This document shows positions 31,501-41,511 of a stretch of DNA of 64,000 nt, in pieces. The position numbers and the translations under genes were made by a program. Every line of letters starts with the position of its first letter. Within the stretch, counting starts at the first letter, position 1. This stretch comes from Tribonema minus (Eukaryota; Sar; Xanthophyceae; Tribonematales; Tribonemataceae): positions 434,001-498,000 of the forward strand of contig JAFCMP010000524.1 in the NCBI GenBank assembly GCA_017506865.1. The letters are read 5' to 3'. The notes beneath the pieces are model-generated. The model was not told where the DNA came from and ran no database searches. It was given only the letters and a program-made list of their open reading frames with translations.

Positions 31501-34060
31501 CGCGTGAGTTTTTCCGGCAGTGCCCTCGCCCAGAGCTCTATCTGCAAAAAACATAAACATCATCCATCACGCTGGCAGGATTGGCACTGGAAGGCTGAGA
31601 GATGGTCAGCAGGCAGTAACAACGCAATCATACCAAATCTACCATCATGAACTTTAACTCCTAGCTTTTTTTAAGCACCTAGATTTCCAACGTTCACAAA
31701 ACATCAAATATTAACAACAGGTTTCACCACAGAATTGGTGTTGAAAGGCGAACAGATGATTGAATGCGGCAATGATGGCGCCAGCCTGATAGGCCAACTG
31801 ACGTAGCGGGCATGGTGTTTGAGGGCAAGCGCACCAGCATTGAACTTGAACTTGAAGTTGATGCTTGCGACGGTCCATGTCACTGATACATCAATACCAG
31901 AACTTCCGTCTAAGTACATGGTGGAGCAATAATGGGCCTTGAAAGCACGTTTGTTGCCACATGTCGCAGCCTCACTCAAGCGCCGACCAATCTCCACCCC
32001 GCGCAAACCGAACCCTTGACCCTGCTTCAGCAACACATTGAGTATCATCTCGGGCTTAGCGCAGAACCTGACTTGAACAGTATAGCAGAGAAGCTATACT
32101 GTATAGCCAGCATTGCATGCACGCAATATGCAACTAGCCGGAAGCGGCCAGCAGCATGCAGCAGAATACCCGAAGTATGTGCGTCCGGCGCCGCAGTTTC
32201 CCCAAGTGTACACCTGTACTGGCAAGTGTACACCTGTACTGGCATGCAAGTATAATCATGCATCTACTTGAGTACATGTGTACATGCATTCATACCCATG
32301 AATACATCTGACAGGGGGAGCAGCCTCCACAATCAGAGCTTTGCGCGTATTACCAAAATAGCGTGTGGAAGCAAGTCCGGCACTAATAACTGCGCAGCGC
32401 GCTGTTCATCACCGACTCTCACGCAGAACTTAGTCATCACCAACCTGCAGGAAAGAGGCCGCAATGCATAGCCCCTCAGCCACCATGACTGCCGGACACA
32501 CCACGTCCATCCCGATGCCCGATGCGAGGTACGCAATTGGCCCAATCAGCGCCACTACGTCATAGGCGGCAAAAATGAGGCATAGCAGCCCCCGCACCCT
32601 TTCGGTGCGCGATCGGTAGGGGGGCCATGCTCTCCCCCGCATCAGGTAGAAGGCGTGAAGTATCACAATCTGTGTGCGAGTTGGGGGGAGCAGCGTACGG
32701 GCATGCATGGCAGATGCGAAGGGGGGCATTGCATCAGATCTCAAGTGTGTGCACGCCTCAAATAGGTAGGGTTGCACAAAAGCGTATTTTGAGGTCTATT
32801 TTGGAGTTCAAGTGCCCCTTTTGTGGCAGACTGTACGCTCGGAATTGAGCAGACTCACCGCATAAATTGTGTGGCCAAATACGTTTAAATTGTGTGGCCA
32901 AATACGTTTTTTTGCAACCCTATAAATAGGGGGTATGTATGGCCAACAACCGTAGGGGGGCCAGGCTCTCCGCCGCATCAGGTAGAAGGCGTAAAGCATC
33001 ACAATATGTGCGCGCGCAGGGGGGGGCGGGAGGAGGGAGTAGCGTACGGGCATGCATGGCAGATGCAGAGGGGGAAGTTGCGTCAGAGTTCAACTGTATG
33101 TGTGGCGCAAACGGGGGGGTCTATATGGCCAACAACTATGGCGAGTAGTGGTGTGCAAATGGGGGGGGGGGTGCTACAGTTGACGCAGGCTGGCGAGGGC
33201 TGTGTGATTTGTCCTTGATTGGTGTGTGAGAGCTCAAGAGTACATAGCTGGCAATGCAGTTCCTACATAGCAGGCACCTATACCTATTGGAGACTTGAGC
33301 GTAAAGGCTTGCCTTTGCTGCCTTTCATGTTCCACCAAACATCACGGTGTTTGTGCACTGCTCTGCTATGTAGTGACAAGTGCCATCTGCACAGCACCAG
33401 GTGTAATGGGGATGTACCGGAGTTGAGGTTTGAAGCTCACTACTCACACGTTGTCAGCCGCCTATCTCATGACCAGCGGCCAGCTCTCATAGGGGTTCGC
33501 GACCGCTAGGGCAGCGCATTGTGATCGGTCCCTGCTGACTGGAAAAGGGCTGTGCACCCGCATCACCACCCTGGCGTCATGTGCTTTACACCTCAACAAA
33601 CTCCCCACTTCAACTTATCTGACTGCGTCATCTTGATGGCATGCGGATATCCACTGGCAGCCGCATGTGCGTCGTTGGACGATGTCATGACATGCTTGCT
33701 TGCGCGCACCTCATCAACCCCCAACATCCTACATCTGGTCACAGTGCCGAGCAACGTACCTGTCATCCCGACAAAGTGCACACTCATAGCTCTCACCTGA
33801 CCGATAGCAAGCGTGCCCAGCGCTACATTGAACCCCAGCACTCCATCTGTGTATGCCTTGCTGACACACGCTGGCTGGCCGTACGTGTTGACCGTGTAGT
33901 AGCCTGCCGCGCATTCGCACACGGAGTCGCCTATGCAGCGCCCGCTGGCTTGGTCCGTTATTCCTAGGAACCCCCATGTCGCCGCAGCCTCGTCCGCGCA
34001 GTCCAGCACACAAGGCATGCCCCCCTTCTGCGCGCACTGTTGCTGCCAATTCAATGGGCG
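25535..34060 (-). CDS. Candidate 7TM receptor-like membrane protein with Cys-rich ectodomain (model incomplete)
   Basis: Exons I can phase: about 34060-33797, 32669-32445, 31541-31362, 30217-30044, 28696-28544, all phase 0. Probable further exons are about 27610-27480 and a terminal exon about 25800-25535. The ectodomain has many cysteines and an EGF-like CIGDSVCECAAGYY. Hydrophobic segments follow: VLGFNVALGTLAIGQIVILH (across a junction), LLCLIFAAYDVVALIGPIAY, VVCPAVMVAEGLCIAASFLQ, WLLAGTAAVFGALTVTLIAK, VPVVWVACGTVAVCSW, VLVFALMILAQQAAGL and LAICVISWQVLIITLIVQPT. That makes seven, with basic loops between and a long hydrophilic tail. The intron after 30044 starts with GC. I recognise no family; a GPCR-like receptor or a transporter are both possible. 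The first exon has no convincing ATG or signal peptide, and the region 25.8-28.5 kb is unresolved. Confidence 0.5.
25940..27003. repeat. Diverged tandem duplication of ~465-515 bases
   Basis: 25940-26405 and 26490-27003 align throughout (for example 'cacaatggcattcagagctca', 'gaggccagctgcttagtgcg', 'gggtgcaaagcccct'), with many substitutions and some insertions in the second copy. The duplication lies in the unresolved 3' part of the minus-strand membrane-protein gene. Confidence 0.85.
28480..28900 (-). repeat. Exon echo around the sixth hydrophobic segment of the 7TM gene
   Basis: Sequence at the 3' edge of the exon 28696-28544 and the following intron ('gtaccgc.aggtcccaagatagtgtcc') is repeated, in diverged form, at about 28770-28900 on the upstream side. 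Confidence 0.6.
30442..30660 (+). other. Orphan protein-like open stretch, opposite strand of 7TM gene intron
   Basis: An open frame without its own ATG, ending in TAA, reads like coding sequence: VISPDYIALVLDAVTLKIRL, then DVRFGKRTSFQDAVKKIIV. There are no recognisable domains. It may be a decayed gene or transposon remnant inserted in the intron. Comparable but weaker stretches lie at 27894-28079, 28100-28332 and 42100-42282 on the same strand. Confidence 0.25.
31205..31361 (-). repeat. Two donor-side echoes of a 7TM-gene exon
   Basis: Sequence around the donor end of exon 31541-31362 (codons for AKPSARLMIEM and GTGAGAGG) is repeated twice just downstream on the minus strand, in units of about 70-75 bases. 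One copy reads DKPSARLMIEL. Confidence 0.85.
32767..32922. mobile_element. hAT-like miniature element (156 bases)
   Basis: The ends read TAGGGTTGCAnAAAAnCGTA on both strands. The flanks are CAAATAGG (32759-32766) and TAAATAGG (32923-32930), an 8-base target duplication with one mismatch. It belongs with the element at 11163-11397, which shares TAGGGTTGC termini. It is inserted in an intron of the minus-strand membrane-protein gene. Confidence 0.78.
32935..33015 (-). repeat. Acceptor-side echo of a 7TM-gene exon
   Basis: A copy of the start of exon 32669-32445 (reading IVMLYAFYLMRRRAWPPY against IVILHAFYLMRGRAWPPY), with part of its upstream intron, lies on the upstream side of the hAT-like element. 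The acceptor AG has been lost here. Confidence 0.8.
33015..33796. other. Intron of the 7TM gene, nothing else supported
   Basis: Lies between the first two modelled exons. G-rich tracts and partial repeats of the neighbouring exon flank are visible, but no independent gene. Confidence 0.4.
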
Positions 34061-34533
34061 CGGCCCGATCGCAGACTTTGGTCGTTTTCTCGCATGAGGT
34101 TCCTATGGCATGCTCGCGGCGCTAAAGCGCTACTGTCAACCAGCAACGTACGGCACGGCTGTCTTGCTCGGTCACTTGCTTGATATTCCGTGCTGTGTGT
34201 GTGCTGCTCTGCTGCGCTGACGTCTTCAGCGATGAGTTCAGTTTTGACTGCTCGTACCGCTTCGTGTGTCGTTCAGCGGTGAGCTCGGGGGCTACTCGGC
34301 TTGCGCCTGCCGTGCAGAAGTTGCAGTCATTCTGGAAAGGCCCTTGGTCTCAAGGTCAGTTCATATTTCAGTTACTTTTGAAACTGGCACGGGTTGAAGT
34401 TGAACTTCTGTTCGCTGAGTCATGAACAGGGTTCTGTGATTGTGCTCTACTCGTGTGCTACACTCCAGCACAATAGCAACTATACAAGCAGCCCTCAAGA
34501 GCACGCAAGACACACGCGACTGCCATCATCACC
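34061..34533. other. Divergent intergenic region
   Basis: Separates the minus-strand 7TM gene from the plus-strand small gene, so it should hold both promoters. It may also hold a first exon of the 7TM gene. A TTGAAG-type motif occurs at 34392-34412 ('gggttgaagttgaacttctg'). I cannot name a core promoter element. Confidence 0.4.
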
Positions 34534-35324
34534 ATGGCCGACAACAACAAGGTAGGCTTCCGGGGGTTCTTTGTTCTTTGAAAGCATACCGCGCGTTGCG
34601 CGTTCGATCATGCATGAGCTTCATGTCCTCTACCTTGAGCTGAACGCGTTGTGGTGTACTCATTCTACTCTGTCCTGCAATTGCCGTTTTAATCGACGCA
34701 GTTCACCGGAGGATCTGGCGCTGCGCCAGCGGAGGGCGGTGACTCGGTAAGCTGATGCACATTGCATTGTGCGGGCGACCGCATGTTTGCTCAGAATAGC
34801 AACTGATATCCCGCGATTACTCCGAACTGTACGGTCGCTTTCTAGGACGCAAGTTGCATGATGTAGTTTGACCAGCAGTTCCATCAACATGTCCCGTTTC
34901 ACGGTGGTGGCGTGCTATCGAATGCAGGTGGTAAGTTGTGAGGCTACTTAGATATAAGATAGCAGATTCAGCAGTGCATGCTGGGCCTGGTAGCTCATGC
35001 TTTCATCTAGATCCTGCACACGCAGTTGTAGCACCTCTGCGTTTCACACACTGTGAGTCTGCAACCAGGCACAGCATTGATACATGCACCTCATTTGGCT
35101 GCATTGCTCCTTGTATGCAGATGCTCACCGCAGCTGCTAACAAGATGAGCGACGCCTTCGACGCTGCCACTGGCACTGGCGGGGGTGCCGCTTCAAACGA
35201 GCACGCCAGTTGGGGCAAGGCTGGCCAGAATCTCACGCAGCACACCAAAGTGGACCCTGCCAATGGATTTGGCAAAACCATCAAGCGTGGCGCTCCTCAG
35301 GATACTCCCTCCCACAAGAAGTAA
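34534..35324 (+). CDS. Small hydrophilic protein, ~88 residues (3-4 exons)
   Basis: Exons: 34534-34551 (ATG, MADNNK), 34702-34746, a possible 3-base exon at 34928-34930 (between 'gcag' and GTAAGT), and 35121-35324 (TAA). All are in phase. The product is MADNNK, FTGGSGAPAEGGDS, optional V, then MLTAAANKMSDAFDAATGTG continuing to TIKRGAPQDTPSHKK. It has no membrane segment and no Cys, and is rich in Ala, Gly, Asn and Lys, somewhat like LEA or other disordered stress proteins, though no family motif is visible. Neat splice sites and phase, and a shift to GC-rich coding composition, support a real gene. The last exon alone starts with ATG, so a 67-residue product is the alternative. Confidence 0.6.
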
Positions 35325-35984
35325 ATCTGAGTATAAGCATGTACAGTTACGAGTGCAGTACGATGGTAGCAGCAGTTTCCAGACGGAGTGTGCCACGGCA
35401 CATTATATCAGCAGAGTTTTGAGGCCTGCAGCGAATACATGGGGGTTGAGTTTAAGGGGCAGGCGATCATGTATCTCGAGATCTGAGCAGGGTGAAGTCA
35501 GATCAGAAGGAACCGCGCCCTTTCTTGTACAGGTAGCCAGTGGTACATGCGGTGCAAGCAATTGTGTTTGGTGGGGGCTAGCATGATGAGGTACGAGGTA
35601 CTTGCAGATTATCAGGCCGTTCTGTTTTATCATCAACACACTGTTGAGCATCCTTGGATGCTAAACCCGACATTAATTTGATGTGTTTGCACACAAAAAG
35701 GAAACGACATGTAAAGTTTACTGGGTTTCACGCCATCTTGCATCATTCTGTCTTACAATTTTCCATGCCATCTTGTATGGCGTAGTTGTAAGATGGACGG
35801 AGCACCATGTTTACCAGTGTGTATGCAAGTGCACTATTTTCCTCCATGCAGCAAATTGCATGTGTTTGTTCACATATGATGTTTTGCGGGCCTCATTTGT
35901 AGCATTGGCACCTGCTTTGGCACTATATACTGTTCAAGCACATGGAGTGTTTTAAGCTTTTTCCATGCTACCCAATTATACAGA
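35325..35984. other. Intergenic, AT-richer, no supported gene
   Basis: A duplicated 'tttcacgccatcttg' / 'ttccatgccatcttg' block at about 35728-35780 is the only structure I see between the small gene and the LINE remains. Confidence 0.45.
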
Positions 35985-36515
35985 ACACTGCAGCGCAGGC
36001 TGTTGTAGATGACACCTATAGCATACTTCCTGTCGCAACGCATGTGAAGCTCTGTAACATGGAGGTGTGTCGGCGCTGGAAGGCAATACGCTGCGCAATA
36101 TTGTAGCTGCCCTACGAGCTCTGCTTGGCAAGTGCGCATAACAGCGCCGTAAGTATTGTGTAGCATAGTGGCGAAGTGGCCGAAGGCTGTGGAAAATAGG
36201 GTATGAGTTGTAGGGTCGAAGGCTCCTGAAACTATTTATACGTCTGTTCTGTTCTGCAAAACAGTGCAATGTGTTGCAAAATATTGCAGTGCGTTGCATT
36301 TTCCACAACAGGTCACACCAGGCCGAAATGCGTTGCATTCACCACCTGGGCACACAAAGGCAAGAGCTGTCACGTACGGTGATGTTTATGCAACAAGCTG
36401 CTTCAAAGCTGTCAAGCAGTCTAGTGCACTACCGCGCCTGCCGCCTCTGCGCTCGGCTGCACTTTTGTGACCGGCAGAAAATCGATGTCAAGAACAACAA
36501 CAACCGTGCGGCGCC
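35985..36515 (-). mobile_element. Old, decayed LINE fragment (same family as the adjacent intact LINE)
   Basis: Sequence from about 36069 to 36515 aligns with 36755-37165 of the intact element. Shared text includes 'attgtagctgccct.cgagctctgct', 'gtggaaaatagggt' and 'gagctgtcacgta.ggtgatg'. It corresponds to the C-terminal endonuclease part of ORF2. It carries many substitutions and indels, has no long frame, and ends where the intact element's 3' tail begins. Confidence 0.85.
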
Positions 36516-36591
36516 CGGCGTTGAAGTTGTATATTATGTCCTGGACCGCATGGGCTGCGCGCACGATAAATCGGGCTTGCAATAACTAAAT

Positions 36592-39500
36592 CTACGGAGG
36601 AGCCGGCGGTTCGGCGCTGGCCGGCGAGGGCCGCGGCACTTGCAACAGTGCGATGCGGCGGTAAGCGCTGACGTCGCCATCAGGGGCAATGACTGCGTTC
36701 CAGTTGTCGATCACGACACGTGTGAGCGCGCGCTGTAGCGCGAGGGAGGTGCGGCGGCGCCAGAAGGCAACGCGCTGCGCGAGATTGTAGCTGCCCTGCG
36801 AGCTCTGCTCGGCGAGTGCGTGTAGCAGCGCTTGGGTGTCGCGTGACATAGCGCCGAAGTGGTCAAAGGCTGCGGAAAATAGGGTGTGTGTAGTGGGGTC
36901 CAGGGCCCCTGAGACTACGTATGTGTCTATCTTTTCCTGCGAAGCCGATTCAAGCACGCGCTGCACATCGCGCGCGCCCCCCTGAGCCTGACGGAGGCGG
37001 GAGGGGCATGAGCTGTCACGTATGGTGACGTCTATGCAACAAGCTACTTCAAAGCCGCCGCGCAGTTTAGTGCACCGGCCTGCTGCTACCGCGTCGGCGC
37101 TCGGCTGCACTTTAGGGACTGGAAGGCAGACCTGGTTGCTGCCAAAGACGATGTCCATGAACTTGTTGAACCCGTGGCGCGCCGCGTAGCGGCGGAAGGG
37201 GGCAAGGGTGTCCCGGTCGAGACCGCGGAGGTGGGCCACCTGCTTGAGCAGCTGAAAGAGCGCGTCTGCGAGCAAGTTGTGTCGCGTGACGTTAAGCCCT
37301 TGTGTGCAGCGGCGCAGGTGGGCACCCGAGTCCACTGGTCTATGGCACTTGGGGCACCGCGCCGCAGCGGGGGCGGGGCGCTCCACGCCCAGGTGGCGCC
37401 GCAGCGTCTCGCGGAATTCCGGCGGGGACATGGTCTCCGCTGGGTCAGTGCTCGGCAATTGCGCCAAGAAACCCATGGCCCCCTTAGAGGCGCCGCTGCG
37501 CCACGCCGCGACTGCTTCCAACGCATTTGCTGCTTCAAGCCGACGCAGCTGCGTGGCGGCGAGCGCTGCGTCTAGCACCCGTGATAGCGCCGCTTGACGC
37601 CGCGGCAGCACGGCGGCCGGCGGGGCCTGGGCAGAGCCTGGCTCGCGCGCCACCGCTGGCGCAGCAGCGCGGCGCGCGCCGGCGCGAGTCCGCATGCCCG
37701 GCCCCGCAGCTCCGCCTGCCCGTTGCAGCAGATCGCGCAGCGCCCGCCATGCGCCGTCGTCCTGGCGCCAGTCCTGGTACCAGACCGTGGGCAGGAGCAG
37801 TGCGAGGGCCGCTGCAGCCTCATCGCTGCCGCTGCGCAGCTGCTGCAGGCAGGTAGCTATCTGGGTGAAGGTGAAGCCATAGCGGGCATGCTCTAGGACG
37901 CGGCTGCGTGCCGCGACTGGAAATGCCGCCAGTGCCGGCCCCATGCACTCGAGGGAACGTGCAGCAAATGCGGCACATGCACGGGGCGCCGCGCCCAGCA
38001 CGCCAAAGCCACCACTCCCCAGCCGCAGATGCACGCGTACCTGCTGATGTGCTGGTAGCGTCACTGGGGCCTCGCCACCCCAGTCGGCGCCGCGTACCCA
38101 TGCCACTGCCGCCGCCCACAGAGAGGGCGGCGCCGCCGCCGCCGAAACCGCCGGCGGGCCGCGGCAATCGTCACCCGCCGCCGGCGCGCGCTGGTGGGCC
38201 GGCGGCGTAAGACCCGCCGATGGCTCCTGCGCCAGCGCGGCCACGGCCGCTAGCGTGATGGCGTCGAAGCGCCGTAGCTCCTCGTGCGTGAGGGATGGCG
38301 CTGTATTGCGCGAGACATGCCCTGCGCGGGCGGGGACGGCAAGACGCAGAATGGAGAAGGCAGCCTGCACATCCTCCATCTGCACAAGCTCCGCAACCAG
38401 GCGGTCGGTGCCGGGGGCACGAAGGGTCGCCGCCACTTGCGCGCGCACGAAGCCCTCGGTGCCGACCGGCACCCCCATCAGCGTGATGCCGTCGTCACAT
38501 ACTGGTACGGGGACATTGGCGGCGGCAAAGACGGCGGCGGCGCGCTCGCGGGCGCCGCCTGAGGCCGGCACCACCGCCGCGCATTTCGTGACGTTGACCT
38601 GAATGTTGAGCTCGCTCAGCGCCTGTTGTATGAAGCAGAACGCGCGGCCAACGTGGTCGAGCACCGGCGCGTCACAGCTGGGCGTCATGATGGTGAGGTC
38701 ATCGAGGTAGCCCGGAAGCGCCAGTTGCGGGAACTTGGCGCGGGCAGCCACCATGGTGCCGCGCAGTGCCAGCGCGAACAGCAGCGGCCCCAATGGGTCG
38801 CCCTGCTGCACGCCCTGTTGGGAGAGGATGATGGCGGCGTCGGCGTGCCCATCTAGGCCAAATTGTAGCCAAGGGGCCCGGCCGGGGCCGTAGATGTGCT
38901 CGACGTAGCCGTACAGGCCAGGCAGATGCTCGGCCACCGCGGTGAGGACTGCCGAGCGCGACAGCGCGTTGAAGGCATTACTGCCGTCAATGGCAAGGAG
39001 CACGCCGCCGCACTCATGCGTGAGCTGCGCCATGAGCGCCACTCTCTCTGCGCCCCCCCGCGCGCCGACCCCAAACTGGCCAATTGGTTCCAGCAGCGCG
39101 GAGACGCGGTCCCGGGTGTCCGTGCAGAAGGTGCGGGCGAACAGGCGGCGGATGGTGTCGCCGCACGCGATGGGGCGCGCCTTCTCGCCCACAGCGCTGA
39201 GGCGCGCGGCCGCGTGAAGGCGCCAAAAGGGGGCGGGCAGCGCGGCGGGGGTGGAGTACACCGCGGTACCCAGCCACGCCAGCAGCTCAAGGAGCCAGTC
39301 AACCGTGCGCCCCGACGTGTGCGCCGTGTGCCGGACGCACTGCTGGAGGTGGGAGTTGCGCAGCCCAGAGGGACCGGCGGCCGAGCCAGGGTTGGCGGCG
39401 AGGATGGCCTCGCGTAGCCCGTCCGCCGTGAATGAAGCGCAGTTGAGTGGTGCCGGCGCCGCCAGCGCCGCCGCCGCCACCAAGCTGCGCGCCCGCGATG

Positions 39501-40758
39501 CCGCGGCATCCAGCTTCGCAGACGCATCGCCAGCTGGGTGTTTAGCCTGCAGTTTATGCAAGGTAGCAGAGTCGCGGGGGGCAGATGTGTCAGCACCCTC
39601 CGCCAGCAGCCGCGCGGCGCGCCCGACGCCGCCCGGCTGCCGCGCCGTCGCCGCCGCGCGTTCCCGCACTGCCGCCGCCGCCTCCGTCATAGACCTAGCG
39701 CGGCGCGTGCACGCACGGGCGGCGCCGCGGCGGCAGAAGGCCAGCGCTGTGCGCGTGAGCAGGTCCAGGTCGCCTGCCACGAAGGCCGCAAAACGGTGCG
39801 CCCGCGGCAGGGAGCCGTCGGGTACAAGCAGCAGGCACGGCAGCAGATGCAGCAGCTTGCACCATGCACCGGCTGTGGCGGACGCCTGTGCCGCTGCCTC
39901 AACCCCGTGTGCCTGCGCTACCGCCGTCTGCGCTTCCCGGAGGCCCGCCAGCGTGGCCGTCAAGGCGGCTGTGAAGTCCGAGCGGTGCTCCAGGCGAATG
40001 CGGCGGCCGACCACCAGTTGCTGCTGCAGAACATAGTCAAAGGAGAGGTCGTCAAGCGCTGCGCGCGCGGGCGAGAGCGGCGCCAGCGTCCAGAGCGGAA
40101 GCGCGCTGCGCCATGTTGGCCCTGCCGCAGCCACAGCGGCAGCTGCGCGGGCGCCGGGGCCGCGCGCGCCGCCGCTGGCTGTAGAGAGGGGGAGGATGGG
40201 GGGCAGAGGCGCGACGCGGGGCCCGTGTGGCCGCTGCGTTGCGGCCGCCCCCCGGGACTTGTACAGGTGGTCGCGCTGGTGCAATTTCGTGCGCACGCAC
40301 CCTGGCTCGCCGCACGAGGCGCATGCGCAGAGTAGCAGCTCGGGTTCCACGGCGTAGTAGGTGCCCGCGCCGGCTCGGTGGAGAGTCAAACACTCATCGT
40401 CGACCGCCTGCATACGCGCGAGAAAGTCGGCAGGCACATTCGGATGCTCGCGGCGCTGGTGATCCGCCAGCGTCGTGGCGATGCGGCGCGCCAGCGCCAG
40501 CGACGCCGACGTCTGCGCCGTGAGCGTGTTCGCCTCCCCGTTCCGGCGGAGGCGCGGTTTGGGCACTGGCACCCGAAAGAGGCAGCCAGTGTCATATAAA
40601 GGGCAGCGCGGATAGATGGCAGCTGTTGCAGGCTGAGCGGGCGCCTGCACTGCCTCAGGCTGCGCAGGGTCTATGCCCGCCGCGGCAGCCGCTGCTGCAG
40701 CAGCAGCTGCCGCAATGGCCGCCGGTGCGGCTCCCCCTGAAGTAGAGTCAGACATCAT
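36592..40758 (-). CDS. LINE ORF2: zinc fingers, reverse transcriptase, restriction-like endonuclease
   Basis: 1,388 residues. Cys/His-rich N-terminal motifs (CPLYDTGC.. and CACASCGEPGCVRTKLHQRDH-type spacing, about residues 45-170) resemble DNA-binding fingers. The reverse transcriptase lies at about 440-760: LLAIDGSNAFNALSRSAVLT (motif A), QQGVQQGDPLGPLLFALAL (about 645-663) and the catalytic YLDD (about 683). Downstream at about 1135-1152 is a zinc knuckle, CPKCHRPVDSGAHLRRC (C-x2-C-x8-H-x3-C). At about 1220-1280 comes a pattern matching the restriction-like endonuclease of R2/CRE-type LINEs: PSADAV in place of (R/K)PD, then CIDVTIRDSS, then EKIDTY. The family performs target-primed reverse transcription. 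No apurinic-type endonuclease precedes the RT, which fits the R2-like group. The exact clade is not determined. Confidence 0.93.
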   Translation of the reverse strand: MMSDSTSGGAAPAAIAAAAAAAAAAAAGIDPAQPEAVQAPAQPATAAIYPRCPLYDTGCLFRVPVPKPRLRRNGEANTLTAQTSASLALARRIATTLADHQRREHPNVPADFLARMQAVDDECLTLHRAGAGTYYAVEPELLLCACASCGEPGCVRTKLHQRDHLYKSRGAAATQRPHGPRVAPLPPILPLSTASGGARGPGARAAAAVAAAGPTWRSALPLWTLAPLSPARAALDDLSFDYVLQQQLVVGRRIRLEHRSDFTAALTATLAGLREAQTAVAQAHGVEAAAQASATAGAWCKLLHLLPCLLLVPDGSLPRAHRFAAFVAGDLDLLTRTALAFCRRGAARACTRRARSMTEAAAAVRERAAATARQPGGVGRAARLLAEGADTSAPRDSATLHKLQAKHPAGDASAKLDAAASRARSLVAAAALAAPAPLNCASFTADGLREAILAANPGSAAGPSGLRNSHLQQCVRHTAHTSGRTVDWLLELLAWLGTAVYSTPAALPAPFWRLHAAARLSAVGEKARPIACGDTIRRLFARTFCTDTRDRVSALLEPIGQFGVGARGGAERVALMAQLTHECGGVLLAIDGSNAFNALSRSAVLTAVAEHLPGLYGYVEHIYGPGRAPWLQFGLDGHADAAIILSQQGVQQGDPLGPLLFALALRGTMVAARAKFPQLALPGYLDDLTIMTPSCDAPVLDHVGRAFCFIQQALSELNIQVNVTKCAAVVPASGGARERAAAVFAAANVPVPVCDDGITLMGVPVGTEGFVRAQVAATLRAPGTDRLVAELVQMEDVQAAFSILRLAVPARAGHVSRNTAPSLTHEELRRFDAITLAAVAALAQEPSAGLTPPAHQRAPAAGDDCRGPPAVSAAAAPPSLWAAAVAWVRGADWGGEAPVTLPAHQQVRVHLRLGSGGFGVLGAAPRACAAFAARSLECMGPALAAFPVAARSRVLEHARYGFTFTQIATCLQQLRSGSDEAAAALALLLPTVWYQDWRQDDGAWRALRDLLQRAGGAAGPGMRTRAGARRAAAPAVAREPGSAQAPPAAVLPRRQAALSRVLDAALAATQLRRLEAANALEAVAAWRSGASKGAMGFLAQLPSTDPAETMSPPEFRETLRRHLGVERPAPAAARCPKCHRPVDSGAHLRRCTQGLNVTRHNLLADALFQLLKQVAHLRGLDRDTLAPFRRYAARHGFNKFMDIVFGSNQVCLPVPKVQPSADAVAAGRCTKLRGGFEVACCIDVTIRDSSCPSRLRQAQGGARDVQRVLESASQEKIDTYVVSGALDPTTHTLFSAAFDHFGAMSRDTQALLHALAEQSSQGSYNLAQRVAFWRRRTSLALQRALTRVVIDNWNAVIAPDGDVSAYRRIALLQVPRPSPASAEPPAPP

Positions 40759-40791
40759 TACGGTGGATGAGGGGAGCGCCGCACCGGCGGC

Positions 40792-41511
40792 TTACAGGCC
40801 CGAGGCGCCGCCGCCTCCCTCCGATGCCGGCGGCTGGGCCGTCGAGGTGGAGAGGAAGCGGTCGGCGGCGGACTGACCTTGGGGCAGCCCGCGCGCGGGG
40901 CGTGCAGCGGGGGGTTCCGCCGCCGAGCCCGGCGTGCGCTCAGCAGCCGTGCGCTTGCGGCTGGCGCGGGGTGTGCCACTGTCGGACATAAGCGCGCTGC
41001 TGTCACTGGCAGGCATGGGGGGCTGCCTACTGCGCGAGGGGGAGGCGCTGCAGTCGCTGCCGTGCCGAGCCGCTGGCGACGATGCGCGCCGACACCGCGA
41101 GCGCCCGCGTGAGCAAGAGCGCGGCGGCTGCCGCGGCGCCGCCGCTGCCTCCAGTGCCACCGCGGGGTCCGCTGCCGCGCTTGCGGCCGCTGCCGCTGCC
41201 GCGCTGGCAGCGCCTACAGCAGGCGGCGGCGCGCCCGCCGCCGCCGCGCCTGCCGCCGCCGCGCCCGCCGCCGTTGCCCCGTCCGCCGCCACCGCCGCCG
41301 CAGCGCCAGCCGCTGCAGAGCTAGCCTCAAGGTCTCCCGCCACGGGCGTGGTGGCCACCGCGCCGGCGGCGTCCGCCGCCGGCACCGCCACGCTCGCAGC
41401 GCGCGCCGCTTCCGCTGTCAGCTGCGCCTCGAGTCGAGCGGTCGCCGCAGCGTTGCGCACCTGCTCTCCTTCGCGCAGGCTCCGTTGCTGCGCCGCCAGC
41501 GCATGATCCAT
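40792..41511 (-). CDS. LINE ORF1: Ala-rich, Arg/Ser-rich putative nucleic-acid-binding protein
   Basis: 239 residues, ending 33 bases before the ORF2 start. An N-terminal charged helix-prone part (MDHALAAQQRSLREGEQVRN) leads into a long Ala/Val-rich stretch. A basic Arg/Ser/Cys section (RSCSRGRSRCRRAS, SRKRTAAERTPG) comes next, with a Gly/Pro-rich end. There is no recognisable RRM or zinc knuckle. By position it is the ORF1 protein, presumably binding the element's RNA. Two stop codons directly precede the ATG in frame, fixing the start. Confidence 0.75.
   Translation of the reverse strand: MDHALAAQQRSLREGEQVRNAAATARLEAQLTAEAARAASVAVPAADAAGAVATTPVAGDLEASSAAAGAAAAVAADGATAAGAAAAGAAAAGAPPPAVGAASAAAAAAASAAADPAVALEAAAAPRQPPRSCSRGRSRCRRASSPAARHGSDCSASPSRSRQPPMPASDSSALMSDSGTPRASRKRTAAERTPGSAAEPPAARPARGLPQGQSAADRFLSTSTAQPPASEGGGGASGL

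Noticed and set aside
39251-40335. Long plus-strand frames of 261 and 265 residues
   Set aside because: They are antisense shadows of the GC-rich LINE ORF2. They have Ala/Arg-rich composition and no conserved motifs, whereas the minus-strand frame carries RT and endonuclease motifs.
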